Below are positions 16,505 to 25,938 of a DNA stretch of 64,000 nt, one piece after another (position 1 is the first letter of the stretch; each line of letters starts with the position of its first letter). A program made the translations under genes and the position numbers. Location: NCBI RefSeq assembly GCF_004348825.1, contig NZ_SMJU01000004.1, positions 140,759-204,758 of the forward strand. The letters run 5' to 3'. The notes under the pieces were generated by a model, which was not told where the DNA came from, made no database searches, and saw only the letters and a list, made by a program, of their open reading frames with translations. This DNA comes from Arundinibacter roseus (GTDB lineage: Bacteria > Bacteroidota > Bacteroidia > Cytophagales > Spirosomataceae).

Positions 16505-17347
16505 TTAAGAATTAGCGTTTAGTTCTGCAATTTTTTCCGCAAAGTAATCCTTTTTTTCTGGGTTTTTCAACATCAGTTTTTGATACATGTCAATAGCCTT
16601 GTCAATTTTACCTTGTTTCACCAGAATTTTTGCGAAAGATTCCGTCGCTAATCCCTCCATTGGCATGGGCTGTGAGCGATGACTCAGTAAGTCGACAGGC
16701 TGAATTTCCGCTTCGTTTTTGTTTACACGAATCGGGCCAATTCGGGGGTCATTTTTGATAAATGCCTCAATAATTTCCTGCTGCTTACGCCGCTCGTCTT
16801 CCTTAGGAGTGGGCAATGGCAAAAGCTCAATGACGGGGATTGGGGCCACTTTGAGCTTTTTATGGGTCAATTCTTCTTCAATTACTTTTTCAGTCAAAAC
16901 GGTATCATCGACGGGCAGGAACTTGGGAACATTGGTTTCATGCGCCGCTTCACGGTCGGGCGCTGTATCATATTTTTTAAATCGATCCTCAAATCGTACC
17001 AGCGAAATCGGTTTGTCAAGGCCGTAGGGAGTGGCATTGTTTCGGGAGTCAGTGCGGCCGTGGGGCAAGTCCGAGAGGCGGTTCAGCATAGCCTCCGACC
17101 AGGCAAATTCATTTTCGATTATGCGGCGCAAACCTTTGCGGTTGAGGCTATGAACTGCGGCCAACGGAATAAATTCAGGCAAGCGGGGCGAGTCACTCTC
17201 AGAAGCTACTTTGGCCAGGAGCGTATAGGAAATCTGGCAATACGGAAATGCCTGAGCGGTATGTTCGAGCCGTGCTAAATTGCTGGCTTCTATGTCGTTG
17301 GGGTGAGTTACCCAATACGCAAAGGTTTCTTTATCAACAATAGTCAT
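16505..17347 (-). CDS. Hypothetical protein with a C-terminal TPR-like motif
   Basis: A 280-residue soluble protein. The N-terminal part is helical with aromatic and acidic residues, and the middle is charged and proline-rich (about residues 150-190), probably disordered. The C-terminal 40 residues (SFAKILVKQGKIDKAIDMYQ, then LMLKNPEKKDYFAEKIAEL) look like a single tetratricopeptide repeat. No enzymatic motif is visible. It lies between lptE and secG in the same direction; this gene order is, as I recall, common in Bacteroidota and hints at an envelope-biogenesis role. No signal peptide is present, so it likely acts in the cytoplasm. Confidence 0.75.
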   Translation of the reverse strand: MTIVDKETFAYWVTHPNDIEASNLARLEHTAQAFPYCQISYTLLAKVASESDSPRLPEFIPLAAVHSLNRKGLRRIIENEFAWSEAMLNRLSDLPHGRTDSRNNATPYGLDKPISLVRFEDRFKKYDTAPDREAAHETNVPKFLPVDDTVLTEKVIEEELTHKKLKVAPIPVIELLPLPTPKEDERRKQQEIIEAFIKNDPRIGPIRVNKNEAEIQPVDLLSHRSQPMPMEGLATESFAKILVKQGKIDKAIDMYQKLMLKNPEKKDYFAEKIAELNANS

Positions 17348-17408
17348 GGGGTCGGATGAAGAAAGGTGGTGTCAGGAAACAGGAATTTTAAATACAAAAA
17401 AATGTGGT

Positions 17409-17936
17409 TTACCAGTCGGCCGCTGATTTGTTAAAAATATTTTGCACGATTTGGTCCAAAATGGTAGGCAAAAGCCGGGCTTCGTTTTGATCCAGGGTTT
17501 GGTCCTGTGGAAAATCGGCGTAAAATGAAAAAGACTGATCAAAATTTTTAGTTTCATCTTTCGTATTTGTAAACCGAACCTGTACGGTAACATTCAAACG
17601 GTTGAATCCTGCCTGATCATTGGCCGTAGGCGCAACAGGAACTACATCATAGCCGGTCAGGGTGCCTTCCAGGATCAGGTCGCCGCCGTTGGGCAGGAGA
17701 GTCAGGCTGGTATTTCGCTGAAAATATTCCTTTATTTTTTCATTGACTTGCAGCGGCAAATTGGAGGGCCCTCCGGCAACGCCTGTGCTAAAATTCAGGA
17801 CGGTAAATGTTTTTATATCTGACGATAAATTTGTTCCTGTGAAAGAGTAAACGCCACAGCCTGTAATCATCAGGCAGCAGAACACCCAGCCAATAGCCAA
17901 CACGAGGGCTTTTTTTGATTTACTCTTCAATGTCAT
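17409..17936 (-). CDS. lptE: LPS assembly lipoprotein LptE-like
   Basis: A 175-residue lipoprotein: basic N-terminus, hydrophobic stretch and lipobox ITGC27. The mature part begins GVYSFTGTNL and contains a beta strand IKTFTVLNF, a helix VNEKIKEYF and a strand GDLILEGTLTGYDVVPV. This is the layout of the LptE family in Bacteroidota, where the protein plugs LptD and assists LPS export to the outer surface. The gene overlaps the end of the upstream sigma-54 activator gene by 17 bases, so translation is probably coupled. lptD is not in this window. Confidence 0.85.
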   Translation of the reverse strand: MTLKSKSKKALVLAIGWVFCCLMITGCGVYSFTGTNLSSDIKTFTVLNFSTGVAGGPSNLPLQVNEKIKEYFQRNTSLTLLPNGGDLILEGTLTGYDVVPVAPTANDQAGFNRLNVTVQVRFTNTKDETKNFDQSFSFYADFPQDQTLDQNEARLLPTILDQIVQNIFNKSAADW

Positions 17937-19221
17937 ACTGTTTAATTTTTCGATAGAGGGTACGTTCCGAAATACCTAACGCCTGCGCGGCATATTTTCG
18001 TTTATTGTTGTTTTTCTTTAATGCCTTGATAATCAAATCTTTTTCCTGGTTTTCCAGCGAAAGAGATTCTTCCTCTTCCGAAATGTGCTCTACATCCTCA
18101 ATTTGGCTGCGCTCCTCAGAGTAACGATCCAAATCAACAACCCGATTGGTCGGTGGGGGTGGCAGGAGCCGGGATGAGTCAGTGACGGCGCCGGGCTTTG
18201 CATGCTCTACGGATGAGTTTATTGTCTCAAATAACTCCTGATGATTTTCAAGGATTTCGTGTCCGTACTGTTCGTTTTGCAGAACTTCCCGCACCAGCTT
18301 TTTGAGTTCATTAACATCCCGACGCATATCAAAAAGTACCTTATACAGCAGCTCACGTTCTGAAAAAGAAGTCCCTCCGTCATCGGCGTTAGGTAGAGGG
18401 ATCAGCGCTCGCCTGGCCGATGGATTGACGGGATGGAGGTAGCGGTGCAGGGTGGCAGCACTAATGGGCTCGTCTTTTTCGGTTTCCAGAATCGTGATTT
18501 GCTCGGCAATATTTTTGAGCTGACGAATATTTCCCGGAAACTCATAGGCCATCAGGGTTTCGCGGGCATCAGTAGATAGCCGTACAGGCCGGGTGCGGTA
18601 GCGCTCGCCAAAATCGTTGGTAAATTTGCGGAAGAGCATTAGCACATCTTCGCCTCGCTCACGTACGGGCGGTACATAAATCGGAACAGTATTGAGACGG
18701 TAGTATAAATCCTCCCGAAACTTTCCGTTACTCACGGCATCCCGAAGGTTTACGTTCGTAGCGGCAACTACCCGAACATCCGTTTTTTGTACTTTGGAGG
18801 CGCCCACCCGAATATATTCTCCGTTTTCCAGAACGCGCAGCAACCGGGCTTGAGTACCAATGGGCATTTCACCGATTTCATCCAAAAAAATGGTGCCTCC
18901 ACTGGTGGTTTCAAAATATCCTTTTCGGGCATCCAATGCACCGGTAAAGGAGCCTTTTTCGTGCCCAAATAGTTCAGAGTCAATAGTGCCTTCGGGAATT
19001 GCCCCGCAGTTAATAGCGATGAACGGCCCGTGTTTTCGTGCGCTCAGGCTGTGAATAATCTTGGAAAAAGATTCTTTTCCGCTGCCGCTTTCGCCCGTTA
19101 TCAGTACCGTCAGATCGGTGGCTGCAACCTGCATTGCTACGTTGATGGCGTAGTTGAGTGCCGGAGCGCTGCCGATAACCCCGAAGCGGTTTTTTATGGC
19201 CTGTATTTCGGATAAATTCAT
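17920..19221 (-). CDS. Sigma-54-dependent transcriptional activator lacking a receiver domain
   Basis: A 433-residue protein. An AAA+ domain starts almost at the N-terminus: Walker A GESGSGKES (about 43-51), loop GSFTGA (90-95, in place of the commoner GAFTGA), Walker B TIFLDEIGE (D114, E115) and a RERGEDV sensor region. A linker rich in acidic residues follows (about 260-390), then a C-terminal Fis-type helix-turn-helix (about 395-430). It should activate RpoN-dependent promoters, but there is no N-terminal sensing domain, so control must come from expression level, the linker or a partner. It lies 46 bases downstream of miaB and overlaps lptE by 17 bases. Confidence 0.93.
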   Translation of the reverse strand: MNLSEIQAIKNRFGVIGSAPALNYAINVAMQVAATDLTVLITGESGSGKESFSKIIHSLSARKHGPFIAINCGAIPEGTIDSELFGHEKGSFTGALDARKGYFETTSGGTIFLDEIGEMPIGTQARLLRVLENGEYIRVGASKVQKTDVRVVAATNVNLRDAVSNGKFREDLYYRLNTVPIYVPPVRERGEDVLMLFRKFTNDFGERYRTRPVRLSTDARETLMAYEFPGNIRQLKNIAEQITILETEKDEPISAATLHRYLHPVNPSARRALIPLPNADDGGTSFSERELLYKVLFDMRRDVNELKKLVREVLQNEQYGHEILENHQELFETINSSVEHAKPGAVTDSSRLLPPPPTNRVVDLDRYSEERSQIEDVEHISEEEESLSLENQEKDLIIKALKKNNNKRKYAAQALGISERTLYRKIKQYDIEE

Positions 19222-19267
19222 GTAAAGTCAGTTCAGTAAATTTTGGGTGGAAGTAGTTTTCAGTATT

Positions 19268-20713
19268 TTACGCTACAACCACTTCCTCTACCGTATGGCC
19301 AATCAGCGTCGCGGCGGTGCATTCAGTCACCAAAACATGCACGTAGTCGCCCATTTGGTAATTTTCGCGCGGGAAAATGACGACTTTATTTTGATCATTG
19401 CGGCCATGAAAATGCTCTTCTGATCGCTTTGAAACACCTTCAACCAATACCTTATGAATTTTTCCTACCATGCGCTGATTCCGTTCCAGCGATAGCCTTT
19501 GTTGCGTGGCGATGACTTCATTGAGTCGGCGCATTTTTATTTCGTGAGGAACATCGTCCGTCAATTTTCGGGCAGCGGGCGTTCCCGGTCGTTCCGAGTA
19601 GGCAAACATATAGCCGTAGTCGTAGCGGGCATATTCCATAAGAGAAAGCGTATCCTGATGATCTTCCTCAGTTTCAGTACAAAAACCGGTAATCATATCA
19701 TGCGAAATACCGCAGTCTTCTCCCAAAATTGCCCGGATACGATCAATCTTTTGTATGTACCATTCCCGATCATAGGTACGGTTCATGAGTTCCAGAATCC
19801 GGCTGCTTCCGCTTTGAGCGGGCAGGTGAATGTATTTACAGATATTGTCGTACTTTTTCATGGTATACAACACTTCATCCGTAATATCTTTTGGATGCGA
19901 AGTGCTGAATCTCACCCGGAGGTCAGGGTGGATAGCTGCCACCTCAGCCAGCAATTGGGCGAAGGTCACGGGCTCGGTCGTTTCAGAAGCCCGGTATTTG
20001 TAGCTATCCACATTTTGCCCCAGGAGTGTCACTTCCCGGTAGCCATCTGCAAAAAGCCCCTGCGCTTCTTTCACGATTGACACATTGTCACGACTCCTTT
20101 CGCGGCCACGGGTATAAGGTACGACACAGAAGCTGCACATGTTGTCGCAGCCACGCATGATTGATATAAATGCCGTAATTCCGTTGGAATTCAGACGAAT
20201 AGGGGCAATGTCTGCGTAAGTTTCTTCCCGTGAAAGATACACGTTCACTGCTTTTTGTCCGGTTCCTGCTTCTTCTACGAGGCGGGGCAGGTCGCGGTAA
20301 GCATCCGGGCCGGTCACAATATCGACCATTTTTTCTTCTTCCAGCAACCGGGCTTTCAGGCGCTCGGCCATGCAGCCCAACACGCCAATCATCAGTCCCG
20401 GTTTCTTTTTTTTGAGGGCATTCAGGTGTACGAGCCTATTGCGAACTTTTTGTTCGGCATTATCCCGAATCGCACAGGTATTCAGAAAGATCAGATCGGC
20501 ATCCTGAACCGAAGAAGTTGTAGCAAACCCGGCACCCCGCATCACGGATGCGACTATTTCGCTGTCCGAGAAATTCATTTGACAGCCGTAGCTTTCAATA
20601 AAGAGTTTTTTCTTATTAATCGAAAGTTCGTCTTCGGTAACTTTAACCGTTTCGCAGGCTTCTTTATCGGCCTCGGTCAATATTTTTAATGTTTCTGTAA
20701 TGCGTTGTTCCAT
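19268..20713 (-). CDS. miaB: tRNA-2-methylthio-N6-dimethylallyladenosine synthase MiaB
   Basis: About 481 residues from the ATG at 20,713 ([10 protein letters not shown]); an in-frame ATG at 20,743 would add ten residues. The N-terminal UPF0004 domain has the three iron-sulfur cysteines ([22 protein letters not shown]). The radical-SAM motif is CDNMCSFC, and a TRAM domain lies at the C-terminus. MiaB adds a methylthio group to i6A37 in tRNAs reading UNN codons. The enzyme making its substrate, MiaA, is encoded at 53,539. It is followed by the sigma-54 activator and lptE, probably in one transcript. Confidence 0.95.
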   Translation of the reverse strand: MEQRITETLKILTEADKEACETVKVTEDELSINKKKLFIESYGCQMNFSDSEIVASVMRGAGFATTSSVQDADLIFLNTCAIRDNAEQKVRNRLVHLNALKKKKPGLMIGVLGCMAERLKARLLEEEKMVDIVTGPDAYRDLPRLVEEAGTGQKAVNVYLSREETYADIAPIRLNSNGITAFISIMRGCDNMCSFCVVPYTRGRERSRDNVSIVKEAQGLFADGYREVTLLGQNVDSYKYRASETTEPVTFAQLLAEVAAIHPDLRVRFSTSHPKDITDEVLYTMKKYDNICKYIHLPAQSGSSRILELMNRTYDREWYIQKIDRIRAILGEDCGISHDMITGFCTETEEDHQDTLSLMEYARYDYGYMFAYSERPGTPAARKLTDDVPHEIKMRRLNEVIATQQRLSLERNQRMVGKIHKVLVEGVSKRSEEHFHGRNDQNKVVIFPRENYQMGDYVHVLVTECTAATLIGHTVEEVVVA

Positions 20714-20804
20714 AAGATATACTAACTGGCGAAAGTCAAACATTAACCGCCCGGTAGTTTCGGGCAGAAGGGGGAGTTGCTGTTTTTTGCTTCAAATCCA
20801 GCTA

Positions 20805-20839
20805 CAAAAGTAATAAAGAAAGTGATATTTACTGACAAA
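20805..20839 (-). promoter_or_regulatory. Possible promoter for miaB
   Basis: On the minus strand TTTG (20839-20836), a 23-base spacer and TACTTTTG (20812-20805), an exact TAnnTTTG match. The spacer is at the long end of the accepted range. The predicted leader is about 90 bases to the ATG at 20,713. Confidence 0.35.
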
Positions 20840-20869
20840 GTGGCAGTGTTTGCGCAAAAAATACTTGTC

Positions 20870-23338
20870 TTAAAACGGGTAACCTACGCCAAGATTGAAG
20901 TTGAGATAATTCTTTTGGTTCTGATTAAAAGGCTTTTTCCAGTTAAATTCATTCAAAACAAAACTTCCCAGATAAGGATCAAAGATTTTTAAACCAAAGT
21001 CAAACCGTAAAACGAAATAGGAAAAATCGTAGCGAAGGCCTGCACCCGTACCAAGAGCGATTTGTTTGCCGAAGCTATTCCAGCGAAATTCCCCATCCGA
21101 AAACTGCTCAGTAATCGGCAGCGTCCACACGTTGCCAGCATCCAGAAATAGGGCATAATTTATATCCCCAAAGAAATGAAGTAATTTTCCCCTAAGTTCC
21201 AGATTGGCTTCCAGCAGAATTTCGCCCGGGGCTTCTACCGAAAAGTTGGTTTGTGTAAGCCGTGGTGCAGATGCGCCCGGCCCCAACCGACGCGGCAGCC
21301 ACGCCCGAATGCTGTTTGAGCCACCGGCAAAGAAATATTTCTCGTAAGGAGGAACCGAATTTACGCCATAACTCAATACGCTTCCAGTGTTGATTCGGGT
21401 AACAAACGACGACCGGCGCCCCAAAGGGAAATACCGACGATAATCAACATTCCAGCGCAGGTATTGAAAAAATTGTAAACTACCAAAGGCACTTTCAATT
21501 AGCCGTTGCTGACCCGGAAACAGACTGATGCTCGTGCCGCCGGATTCGAGCGCTACCCTAAAATACTGCGCTTTTTTGGGTGGGCCCAAAAATGAATTGG
21601 TATTGTAAACTAAGGTAAAGTTAATGCCCGAGACAAAGGATTTTCTGAAACTATTGATCAGGTTGTTGCCCTGACTTTGAAAGGACGTTAGTAAACTGTC
21701 AAATTCGGGTGCCAGGCGGGTGGTATTCAGGATGTTAAGGTCGAGTAGTGATAAATTATAAAACAGGTTGGCTGAGGGCTGCCACGAATAGGTCATGGCC
21801 GATTTGAGGCTCGTACGGGTATATTCAGGACGGTTGACAAAGTTGTAGCCAAGACCAACCTGCGTACGCGGATTAAACCTCCCCGACCGGGTGCGGAGCG
21901 CCCCGACCGGCAATAAAAGCTGTGGAAAGAGCAGAGAAGTATTTAAATTAAACTCCTGACTTCGGTACAATTTGTTGTCATTAAAGCCCGTGACGGCCTC
22001 AATGCCACCCCGGAGGTTGGCCTCAAAATTTTCAAGCCCCTGAAATACATTACGGATCTTGTACGAAAAATTGGCAAAAGGCCCCGGTGCCTGTTGCAGC
22101 TGAATGACGTTGAGACCGACATCGGCTGAAAGTTGGTACTTGTCCAGAGGTATTGCTCGAAAATAACTTCGCAAACCAAGCGCAGTGGTATCAAACCCAT
22201 AGTTCACAAATCGGAACTGATCTGTCAGGGAAAGTTGCCGCTGTGTTTCCCGTTCGTCTTCCTGACTATATATTTTCCCGGGCCGAATGAGCATTTTGCC
22301 GTTCAGGATTCGGGGAGAAAAACGGCTTTGGGTAAATACGTAATGAATGTTGCGAAAGGTAGATGTATCCTTTTGAAAAAGAGAATCAGGCAGATTTCCG
22401 GGAGGTAAAATCTCAAATTGAACCGAATGTACCGGATATGCCTGATAGGATGACTGCCCCGGAGGCGGGTTTTGGAGGCGCAAAATTACATCTACTAATT
22501 TGTACAAACTATCGGTTTCGGGCTTTTTGATGGTGTCATTAATGACGAAAGAAATGGATTGTCTTGAAAATCCATAGTAGCCGTTATTTCGAAGGATCGT
22601 CTCAATCCGAACGCGTTCTTCTTCAAACCGATCGCCTTTGTAGCGTTCGCCGGAACGTAGGGAAGCCGGCTCTTTGGCCGCCCGAATCAGGCTATCAAGA
22701 ACCGAATCGCCGATTTGGTAGTGAACGTTACGTAAAAGAACCGGGCGATTTTCCTGTATTATATAGGTTGTGCGTACCCGTTTCAGAATCGTGTCAATTT
22801 GCGAGGTAACCTTGTTTTCAAAAAAGCCATTATTGAACAAATATCCCTGAACTTTTTCAAGATTACGGGCGACGTCCAATTCATTAAAGTATACGGGAGG
22901 CTCACCCAGGATACGCATCAAGTCATTTCCTTCCTCAATTCGCCGTTGTTCACGCGTGATTTTTTTGCCATATTTCCGTTGCAGTTTCCGGAGCTGAGCC
23001 TGATCTTCCTCTTGTAAACTACTTTTTGATTTAAATTCCTGTACCAGGCTGTTCAGTTTTCGTTGGTGCTCTTCCCGATTATAGGTTACCTTAGCGGCCT
23101 GATAAAATGCCAGATAGGGAAAAATTGGTAGCCCCAGAAATCGGCGATTTGGTTTTTGAGGAATCAGCGCTTCCAACTCACTATCGGGGATTGCCTGATT
23201 GCCCTTAAAGACTGTTGTTCCCAGAAGATAGCGCCGTTGCCCTGGCGTTTGACGGGCGCAGCCCGACAGCAGGAGCGTCGCAAGAATGCCAAGCAGCCCA
23301 AGACACGACACATAATTTGCTTTGTTCAATGCTTTCAA
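20870..23338 (-). CDS. tamL: Omp85-family outer membrane lipoprotein, TamL-like
   Basis: An 822-residue protein with a lipobox LLLSGC27 and two or three POTRA-like segments (about residues 35-330), after which comes a 16-strand-type Omp85 barrel ending in GVGYPF with a terminal aromatic. Barrel motifs include GGSNSIRAW near residue 665, the conserved (V/I)RG-like lid element. In Bacteroidota this lipidated TamA/BamA relative is called TamL and is thought to act with TamB in outer-membrane assembly; tamB is not here. No in-frame ATG fits: the frame opens at TTG (23,338) two codons after a stop. Its start overlaps that of the divergent methyltransferase gene by ten bases. Confidence 0.88.
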   Translation of the reverse strand: MKALNKANYVSCLGLLGILATLLLSGCARQTPGQRRYLLGTTVFKGNQAIPDSELEALIPQKPNRRFLGLPIFPYLAFYQAAKVTYNREEHQRKLNSLVQEFKSKSSLQEEDQAQLRKLQRKYGKKITREQRRIEEGNDLMRILGEPPVYFNELDVARNLEKVQGYLFNNGFFENKVTSQIDTILKRVRTTYIIQENRPVLLRNVHYQIGDSVLDSLIRAAKEPASLRSGERYKGDRFEEERVRIETILRNNGYYGFSRQSISFVINDTIKKPETDSLYKLVDVILRLQNPPPGQSSYQAYPVHSVQFEILPPGNLPDSLFQKDTSTFRNIHYVFTQSRFSPRILNGKMLIRPGKIYSQEDERETQRQLSLTDQFRFVNYGFDTTALGLRSYFRAIPLDKYQLSADVGLNVIQLQQAPGPFANFSYKIRNVFQGLENFEANLRGGIEAVTGFNDNKLYRSQEFNLNTSLLFPQLLLPVGALRTRSGRFNPRTQVGLGYNFVNRPEYTRTSLKSAMTYSWQPSANLFYNLSLLDLNILNTTRLAPEFDSLLTSFQSQGNNLINSFRKSFVSGINFTLVYNTNSFLGPPKKAQYFRVALESGGTSISLFPGQQRLIESAFGSLQFFQYLRWNVDYRRYFPLGRRSSFVTRINTGSVLSYGVNSVPPYEKYFFAGGSNSIRAWLPRRLGPGASAPRLTQTNFSVEAPGEILLEANLELRGKLLHFFGDINYALFLDAGNVWTLPITEQFSDGEFRWNSFGKQIALGTGAGLRYDFSYFVLRFDFGLKIFDPYLGSFVLNEFNWKKPFNQNQKNYLNFNLGVGYPF

Positions 23339-24087
23339 AAAATCAAATTAAGTATATCAGTTCGCTGAAAATCAAAAAGTTTCGCCAGCAGGAGCAGGCA
23401 TTTATTGTGGAAGGAGCCAAGAGTGTACAGGAACTGCTCGCCTCGGACTATACCGTTGAAATGGTGGTCACGACCCCCGAATTTTTGCAAAAGTACGGAA
23501 GTATTCAGTCTCAGGCCAATGTGCCTTCGTATACGGCCTCCGCATCCGATATGGATCGTTTGGGTACTTTTCAGAGCAATGACTCCTGCCTTGCCGTAGC
23601 AAAAACGAAAGATAACGCCTTTTTGTGTGCACAAAATAAGGAATATGCCCTGATGCTTGATGATATTCGGGATCCGGGAAATTTGGGCACGATCATCCGA
23701 ATTGCTGATTGGTACGGAATTTCTAAACTAATCTGTTCTGAAAATACTACCGATTTTTATAATCCCAAAGTAATTGCCGCAAGTAAAGGGTCGTTCACGC
23801 GCGTGCAGGCCTTTTATACTTCCTTGCCAGACTTTATTAACGGACATCCCGGCTCACCTGTTTTGGTAGGAGCTTTTCTTGGAGGAGCATCTTTGTATGA
23901 TTTTAAATTTCCATCCGAAGGGGGGTATTTAGTCATGGGAAATGAATCGCAGGGAATTAGTGCAGACGTTGGACAATTGATCGGACAGCGGGTAACAATT
24001 CCCAGATTTGGTGGAGCCGAATCACTCAACGTAGGAATTGCCACAGCTATTTTGTGCGATCATTGGCGGCAACAGCAATCAAAATAA
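23329..24087 (+). CDS. TrmH/SpoU-family RNA 2'-O-methyltransferase
   Basis: About 252 residues from the ATG at 23,329 (MLSKNQIKYISSLKIKKFRQ); the frame is open upstream, but that part lies inside tamL. An N-terminal substrate-binding domain (KKFRQQEQAFIVEGAKSVQELL) precedes a SPOUT domain. The three SpoU motifs are visible: LDDIRDPGNLGTIIRIADW, LVMGNESQGIS and IPRFGGAESLNVGIATAI. Enzymes of this family methylate ribose in rRNA or tRNA; the exact target cannot be told from sequence. The gene starts divergently with tamL and overlaps its first codons, an unusual arrangement. Confidence 0.92.
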   Translation: MLSKNQIKYISSLKIKKFRQQEQAFIVEGAKSVQELLASDYTVEMVVTTPEFLQKYGSIQSQANVPSYTASASDMDRLGTFQSNDSCLAVAKTKDNAFLCAQNKEYALMLDDIRDPGNLGTIIRIADWYGISKLICSENTTDFYNPKVIAASKGSFTRVQAFYTSLPDFINGHPGSPVLVGAFLGGASLYDFKFPSEGGYLVMGNESQGISADVGQLIGQRVTIPRFGGAESLNVGIATAILCDHWRQQQSK

Positions 24088-24097
24088 GCCAGAACTA

Positions 24098-25858
24098 TTA
24101 ATACCGGTGCTTCCGGCCTTCAAAGTCAAAAAGTACAATTTTCTTTCCCGTATCGCCTTTTAGCAGCAGCACCTGATCCGTCTGTGTGGTGTCCATTCGC
24201 TGCCAGTAGGCAGCGTCTTTTGGAAGGTATAAATTAGTCAGCTGCGCATCCATAATTGAATAGGGATAGTACGTTTTTTCAATCTCATCCATAGGATTTA
24301 ATTTTATGGAAGGATACAAAATTGTATCTCCGGGAGCATATTTCTGCATAATTTTTTCAGCGGTTAGCGCATACGGGTTCGGGCCTCTTGGGTTTACGAA
24401 ATAGGTGTACTTTGGTGCACGGTCCTGATAAAGCCGAACCAATAAATCTACCACAAAATAGGCCTGAACAGCCAAAACCAGACCAAAAACAACCTGAAAG
24501 GCTTTTGGCAAGCTAACTACTTCCCGCAGGATCATGGCAACAAACAAGATAGAGTAGGGAAAAGAAAAGCCTGAATAACGCTGCGTCAGACCGTAGGTAT
24601 GATTATTCTTAAAAGCCATCACGATCAAAAACAACGTGGGAATTGTGGCTAATACAAACAAGAAAACGAGAAGGGAAGTCGGGACTTGATAAGTACTTTT
24701 TCGCAAATGCCGTAGTAGTAAATAAAAGAACGATGGAAGCGTAGAAAGAACAATGTATTGGGGCCGGGCTACGGTGTAGAACGGCAGCCCTGCAACCAGT
24801 AAAAATGCAAAAAGAGCAACTAAAAGTAGTGACGGTTTTTCCTGGGTTAATGATTTTTTTAGTACAAAAACGGCGCATATACCAAGCGTAAGCGCAATAG
24901 CCATATTGCGAATCCCCAAAGTATCAATCTGCCCCAGTCCATTAAAAATAATTAGCAGGTCGGCCCAAAGTGGCAGCGATTTGACGGCAACATTTTGGAG
25001 CGTTGCCGGAAGGATGATTGCGTAAGGATTATCGAAAGGGTTTGTTTGAGCCAAACCCCGGTAAAGTTGAGCCTGATGTGCAAGAGTTTGAAAAGTGTAT
25101 TTTCCACCGCCAAAAATAAACCACAGCGAAACTACACCCACACTCGCCAGGACAGTCAGCAGCAAAGGGAACCACTGCCTGAATCGTACGTAAAAAAGTA
25201 CATAAATTCCATGTGCTAAAAAAACTGTCAGTGTTAGATAGTGCGATAATAGGCTTAAAATCAGTAGAAATCCGTAAAGTATGTAAAGATTTCGGGCGGG
25301 TGATTTTGTTTTGAGCTTCTCAACGATGAGTAAAAAAACGTGAGTGGCTACTAATGTCAGTAAAAAACTCAGCGAATAATTGCGCGCCATGTGACTGTAT
25401 GCCACGAAAAACGGTTCTATTGCGGCAATAAAAGCGCTTAATAAAGCCAGAGATTCAGATTTTAAATGACGCTTTACAAACAGGTAGAGCATTCCAACCC
25501 CAAGCGTACTGAACACCACCGACAATAGCCGAACGGCAAAATCACCAAGACCGAACACCTTCATCCAAAGCCACAAAAATCCATAGTATACAGGGCTGTT
25601 GCCAATGTCTCCCCGGATGTTGGCTTCTATAAAATCAGAAAAAGTTTTTTCTTTCCAGAATTCCGCGGGCGTAAAGTAGGTTTTGCCGGGGGTAAAAAAG
25701 ACGTCTTTTTGATTTGCACCTTCCATGACAATTCCCTGCGAAATAACCATCGTATATTTTTCATCCAGATATAAACCATGAGAGCCGGATTGGTACACGC
25801 GCAGAAAAAAGGCAAGGGCAAGAATCAGAAGAATTGAATATAAAGTGGCAGGCTTCAT
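24098..25858 (-). CDS. Glycosyltransferase family 39 (PMT/ArnT-like) membrane protein
   Basis: About 586 residues from the ATG at 25,858; another in-frame ATG lies four codons upstream. There are roughly a dozen membrane segments. The first periplasmic loop starts GLYLDEKYT, where the acidic pair matches the catalytic DE motif of PMT/ArnT/GT39 enzymes, and continues to SPVYYGFLWLWMKVFGLGDF, a typical family stretch. Such enzymes transfer a sugar from a polyprenyl-phosphate donor to lipid or protein on the outer side of the membrane. The C-terminal 90 residues form a soluble domain. Donor and acceptor are unknown. It is convergent with the methyltransferase gene, ten bases away. Confidence 0.87.
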   Translation of the reverse strand: MKPATLYSILLILALAFFLRVYQSGSHGLYLDEKYTMVISQGIVMEGANQKDVFFTPGKTYFTPAEFWKEKTFSDFIEANIRGDIGNSPVYYGFLWLWMKVFGLGDFAVRLLSVVFSTLGVGMLYLFVKRHLKSESLALLSAFIAAIEPFFVAYSHMARNYSLSFLLTLVATHVFLLIVEKLKTKSPARNLYILYGFLLILSLLSHYLTLTVFLAHGIYVLFYVRFRQWFPLLLTVLASVGVVSLWFIFGGGKYTFQTLAHQAQLYRGLAQTNPFDNPYAIILPATLQNVAVKSLPLWADLLIIFNGLGQIDTLGIRNMAIALTLGICAVFVLKKSLTQEKPSLLLVALFAFLLVAGLPFYTVARPQYIVLSTLPSFFYLLLRHLRKSTYQVPTSLLVFLFVLATIPTLFLIVMAFKNNHTYGLTQRYSGFSFPYSILFVAMILREVVSLPKAFQVVFGLVLAVQAYFVVDLLVRLYQDRAPKYTYFVNPRGPNPYALTAEKIMQKYAPGDTILYPSIKLNPMDEIEKTYYPYSIMDAQLTNLYLPKDAAYWQRMDTTQTDQVLLLKGDTGKKIVLFDFEGRKHRY

Positions 25859-25938
25859 GAAAATGGTCATGCAAAAAAACGGAAGTAGAAAAAAGAATTT
25901 TGTGATACTATTTTTTTAAATTATTCTTAATCAATCTG

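Noticed and set aside
19499-20080. A 193-codon plus-strand frame opposite miaB
   Set aside because: Antisense to the radical-SAM and C-terminal regions of miaB, no domain recognised.
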